Assembly: GCA_027186245.1 (NCBI GenBank)
Contig: CP114481.1
Span: 44,733,501 to 44,797,500, forward strand
Direction of reading: 5' to 3'
DNA length: 64,000 bases
DNA from: Coriaria nepalensis
Taxonomy: Eukaryota; Streptophyta; Magnoliopsida; Cucurbitales; Coriariaceae
The position numbers and the translations under genes are program-made. Every line of letters starts with the position of its first letter. The stretch's first letter is position 1. A model generated the notes under the pieces. The model did not search any database. It worked only from the letters and a program-made list of their open reading frames with translations, and was not told where the DNA came from. This document shows positions 63,101-64,000 of the stretch, piece by piece.

Positions 63101-64000
63101 TGTGTCATTTCAAGTTGATATCTTATTTCAAAGCAAGTCGAACGAATTCTATTTTTGCACTACAAACAGAAGTTTTGTGCATAACTTGCAAATGATCAAT
63201 GCAAGGAAAGTGTGCATTCGTTTAACCTTAAAATCATTTCAATGAGTCATTTCAAGTCAATAACTTATTTCAAAGCAAGTCGAACGAATTCTATATTTGC
63301 ACTACAAACAGAAGTTTTGTGCATAACTTGCAAATGATCAACGCAAGGACAGTGTGCATTCGTTTAACCTTAAAATCATTTCAATGAGTTACTTCAACTC
63401 AATAACTTATTTCAAAGCAAGTCGAACGAATTCAATTTTTGCACTACAAACAAAAGTTTTGTGCATAACTAGCAAATGATCAATGCAAGGAAAGTGTGCA
63501 TTCGTTTAACCTTAAAATCATTTCAATGAGTCATTTCAAGTCAATAACTTATTTCAAAGCAAGTCGAACGAATTCTATTTTTGCACTACAAACAGAAGTT
63601 TTGTGCATAACTTGCAAATGATCAACGCAAGGACAGTGTGCATTCGTTTAACCTCAAAATCATTTCAATGAGTTATTTCAAGTCAATAACTTATTTCAAA
63701 GCAAGTAGAACGAATTCAATTTTTGCACTACAAACAAAAGTTTTGTGCATAACTAGCAAATGATCAATGCAAGGAAAGTGTGCATTCGTTTAACCTTAAA
63801 ATCATTTCAATGAGTCATTTCAAGTCAATAACTTATTTCAAAGCAAGTCGAACGAATTCTATTTTTGCACTACAAACAGAAGTTTTGTGCATAACTTGCA
63901 AATGATCAACGCAAGGACAGTGTGCATTCGTTTAACCTTAAAATCATTTCAATGAGTTATTTCAAGTCAATAACTTATTTCAAAGCAAGTAGAACGAATT
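57198..64000. repeat. Super-repeat unit 4, partial, running to the window edge
   Basis: This follows the same order of monomer types as earlier units, with the GCAAGTAGAACG marker at 59157. At about 60.06 kb it reads AAACGATCAACG like unit 3 (51552) rather than the AAACCATC of units 1 and 2. It has a single 10-mer block (TAATTCGAATG at 60862, GAGCTC at 61582, GAAAGAATTC near 62150) and private changes such as CAATACCTTATTTC near 61270 and CTGTTTTTGCAC near 62440. It ends in a dimer array from 63299. It looks older or less homogenised than units 1 and 2. Confidence 0.82.
63299..64000. repeat. 284-bp dimer array at the right edge
   Basis: A GATCAACGCAAGGACAG monomer alternates with an ACAAAAG/ATAACTAGC monomer, with dimer starts at 63299, 63583 and 63867, exactly 284 bp apart. 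The first dimer has GAGTTACTTCAACTC and AAGTCGAACG, while the second and third have GAGTTATTTCAAGTC and AAGTAGAACG, so the first dimer looks chimeric with the neighbouring block. The array is cut by the window edge and probably continues. Confidence 0.85.

Larger units (their letters stand above)
1..64000. repeat. 142-bp AT-rich satellite DNA array filling the window
   Basis: The motif GCACTACAAA recurs at 5, 147, 289, 431 and 573 and onward at 142-base steps to the right end, giving about 450 head-to-tail monomers. Individual monomers of 141 to 144 bp occur through single-base and two-base indels. All copies read in the same direction, and no foreign sequence, transposon or inversion junction is visible. 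The consensus is about 68% A+T and usually carries one EcoRI site, GAATTC. Length, composition and EcoRI site fit the highly abundant 142-bp EcoRI satellite known from the beetle Tenebrio molitor; this is recalled, not searched. Such satellites form pericentromeric or centromeric heterochromatin, which is inferred here. The tandem repeat itself is certain; the species is a best guess. Another tenebrionid 142-bp satellite, such as that of Palorus, is the main alternative. Confidence 0.99.
22836..64000. repeat. Right zone: nested super-repeat of about 12.5 kb
   Basis: From about 22.84 kb the array is built from a few well-defined monomer types arranged in long repeated blocks. A rare GCAAGTAGAACG marker falls at 23251, 25664, 27934, 35741 (as GCAGGTAGAA), 38154, 40424, 48231 (GCAGG again), 56745 and 59157. 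The spacings are 2413, 2270, 7807, 2413, 2270, 7807, 8514 and 2412, so the pattern repeats every 12,490 bp twice and then shortens to 8514. 12,490 is 88 x 142 minus 6. Three or more levels of repetition are nested here, and monomers at equal positions of different units are almost identical. Confidence 0.92.

Noticed and set aside
1..64000. CRISPR array
   Set aside because: The regular spacing comes from complete tandem monomers with no unique spacers and a period far too long for repeat-spacer units.
1..64000. Hammerhead ribozyme in the satellite, as in some animal satellites
   Set aside because: I looked for the CTGATGA core and the GAAAC segment in the consensus on both strands and saw no core match.
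1..64000. Plant centromeric or primate alpha satellite
   Set aside because: The monomer length (142, not about 155-180 or 171) and the sequence do not resemble those families as I know them. The EcoRI site and AT content point to the beetle satellite instead.
1..64000. Bacterial or phage gene content, RNA genes, promoters or terminators
   Set aside because: No open frame above about 70 codons, no tRNA or rRNA-like segment and no non-repetitive sequence is present.

Overview
The whole window is one uninterrupted tandem array of an AT-rich satellite DNA. The monomer is about 142 bp, so there are roughly 450 head-to-tail copies, all in the same orientation. The array runs off both ends of the window. 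I see no gene, RNA gene, transposon, unique spacer or inversion break anywhere. The consensus monomer is about 68% A+T (45 G/C in 142 bases, counted by hand) and usually carries one EcoRI site (GAATTC). Monomer length, composition and the near-universal EcoRI site fit the abundant 142-bp EcoRI satellite known from the mealworm beetle Tenebrio molitor, so pericentromeric or centromeric heterochromatin of a tenebrionid beetle is the best guess. That identification is from memory of the family, not a database match.

The interest lies in the higher-order organisation. Shared variant bases divide the array into zones with different higher-order repeats (HORs), almost all near multiples of 142 bp. 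Zone by zone: 1-3439 is irregular, with a decayed 5-mer (710 bp). 3440-7606 is an 11-mer (1562 bp, about 2.7 copies). 7607-9409 is mixed. 9410-14756 is a 19-mer (2694 bp, two copies) that itself contains a 283-bp dimer array. 15100-17954 is a 9-mer (1276 bp). 17955-21382 is a 12-mer (1701 bp, two almost identical copies). 21383-22835 is mixed. From about 22.8 kb to the right end there is a very large repeat of 12,490 bp (88 monomers).

The 12,490-bp repeat is nested. It contains 17-mer (2413 bp) and 16-mer (2270 bp) repeats, a 4-mer (568 bp) and a 10-mer (1420 bp) tandem duplication. Its first two units look identical over about 14 kb by line-by-line spot checks. A third unit is 28 monomers shorter. 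Its difference can be split into a 20-monomer loss with an 850-bp 6-mer duplication at the break, a 2-monomer gain, and absence of one copy of the 10-mer. A fourth unit runs toward the right edge, where a 284-bp dimer is being repeated.

Read left to right, the array goes from small, more diverged HORs to large, nearly identical ones, as expected for layered expansion by unequal exchange or rolling-circle amplification. At the monomer level each unit carries several dyads and usually an exact ATGAGTCAT palindrome, the consensus site of AP-1/GCN4-type bZIP proteins. A subfamily with three linked substitutions loses that site and gains a different inverted repeat. The short open reading frames in the window are by-products of the repeat. 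All comparisons were made by eye, so boundaries are good to within tens of bases unless a diagnostic base is named.
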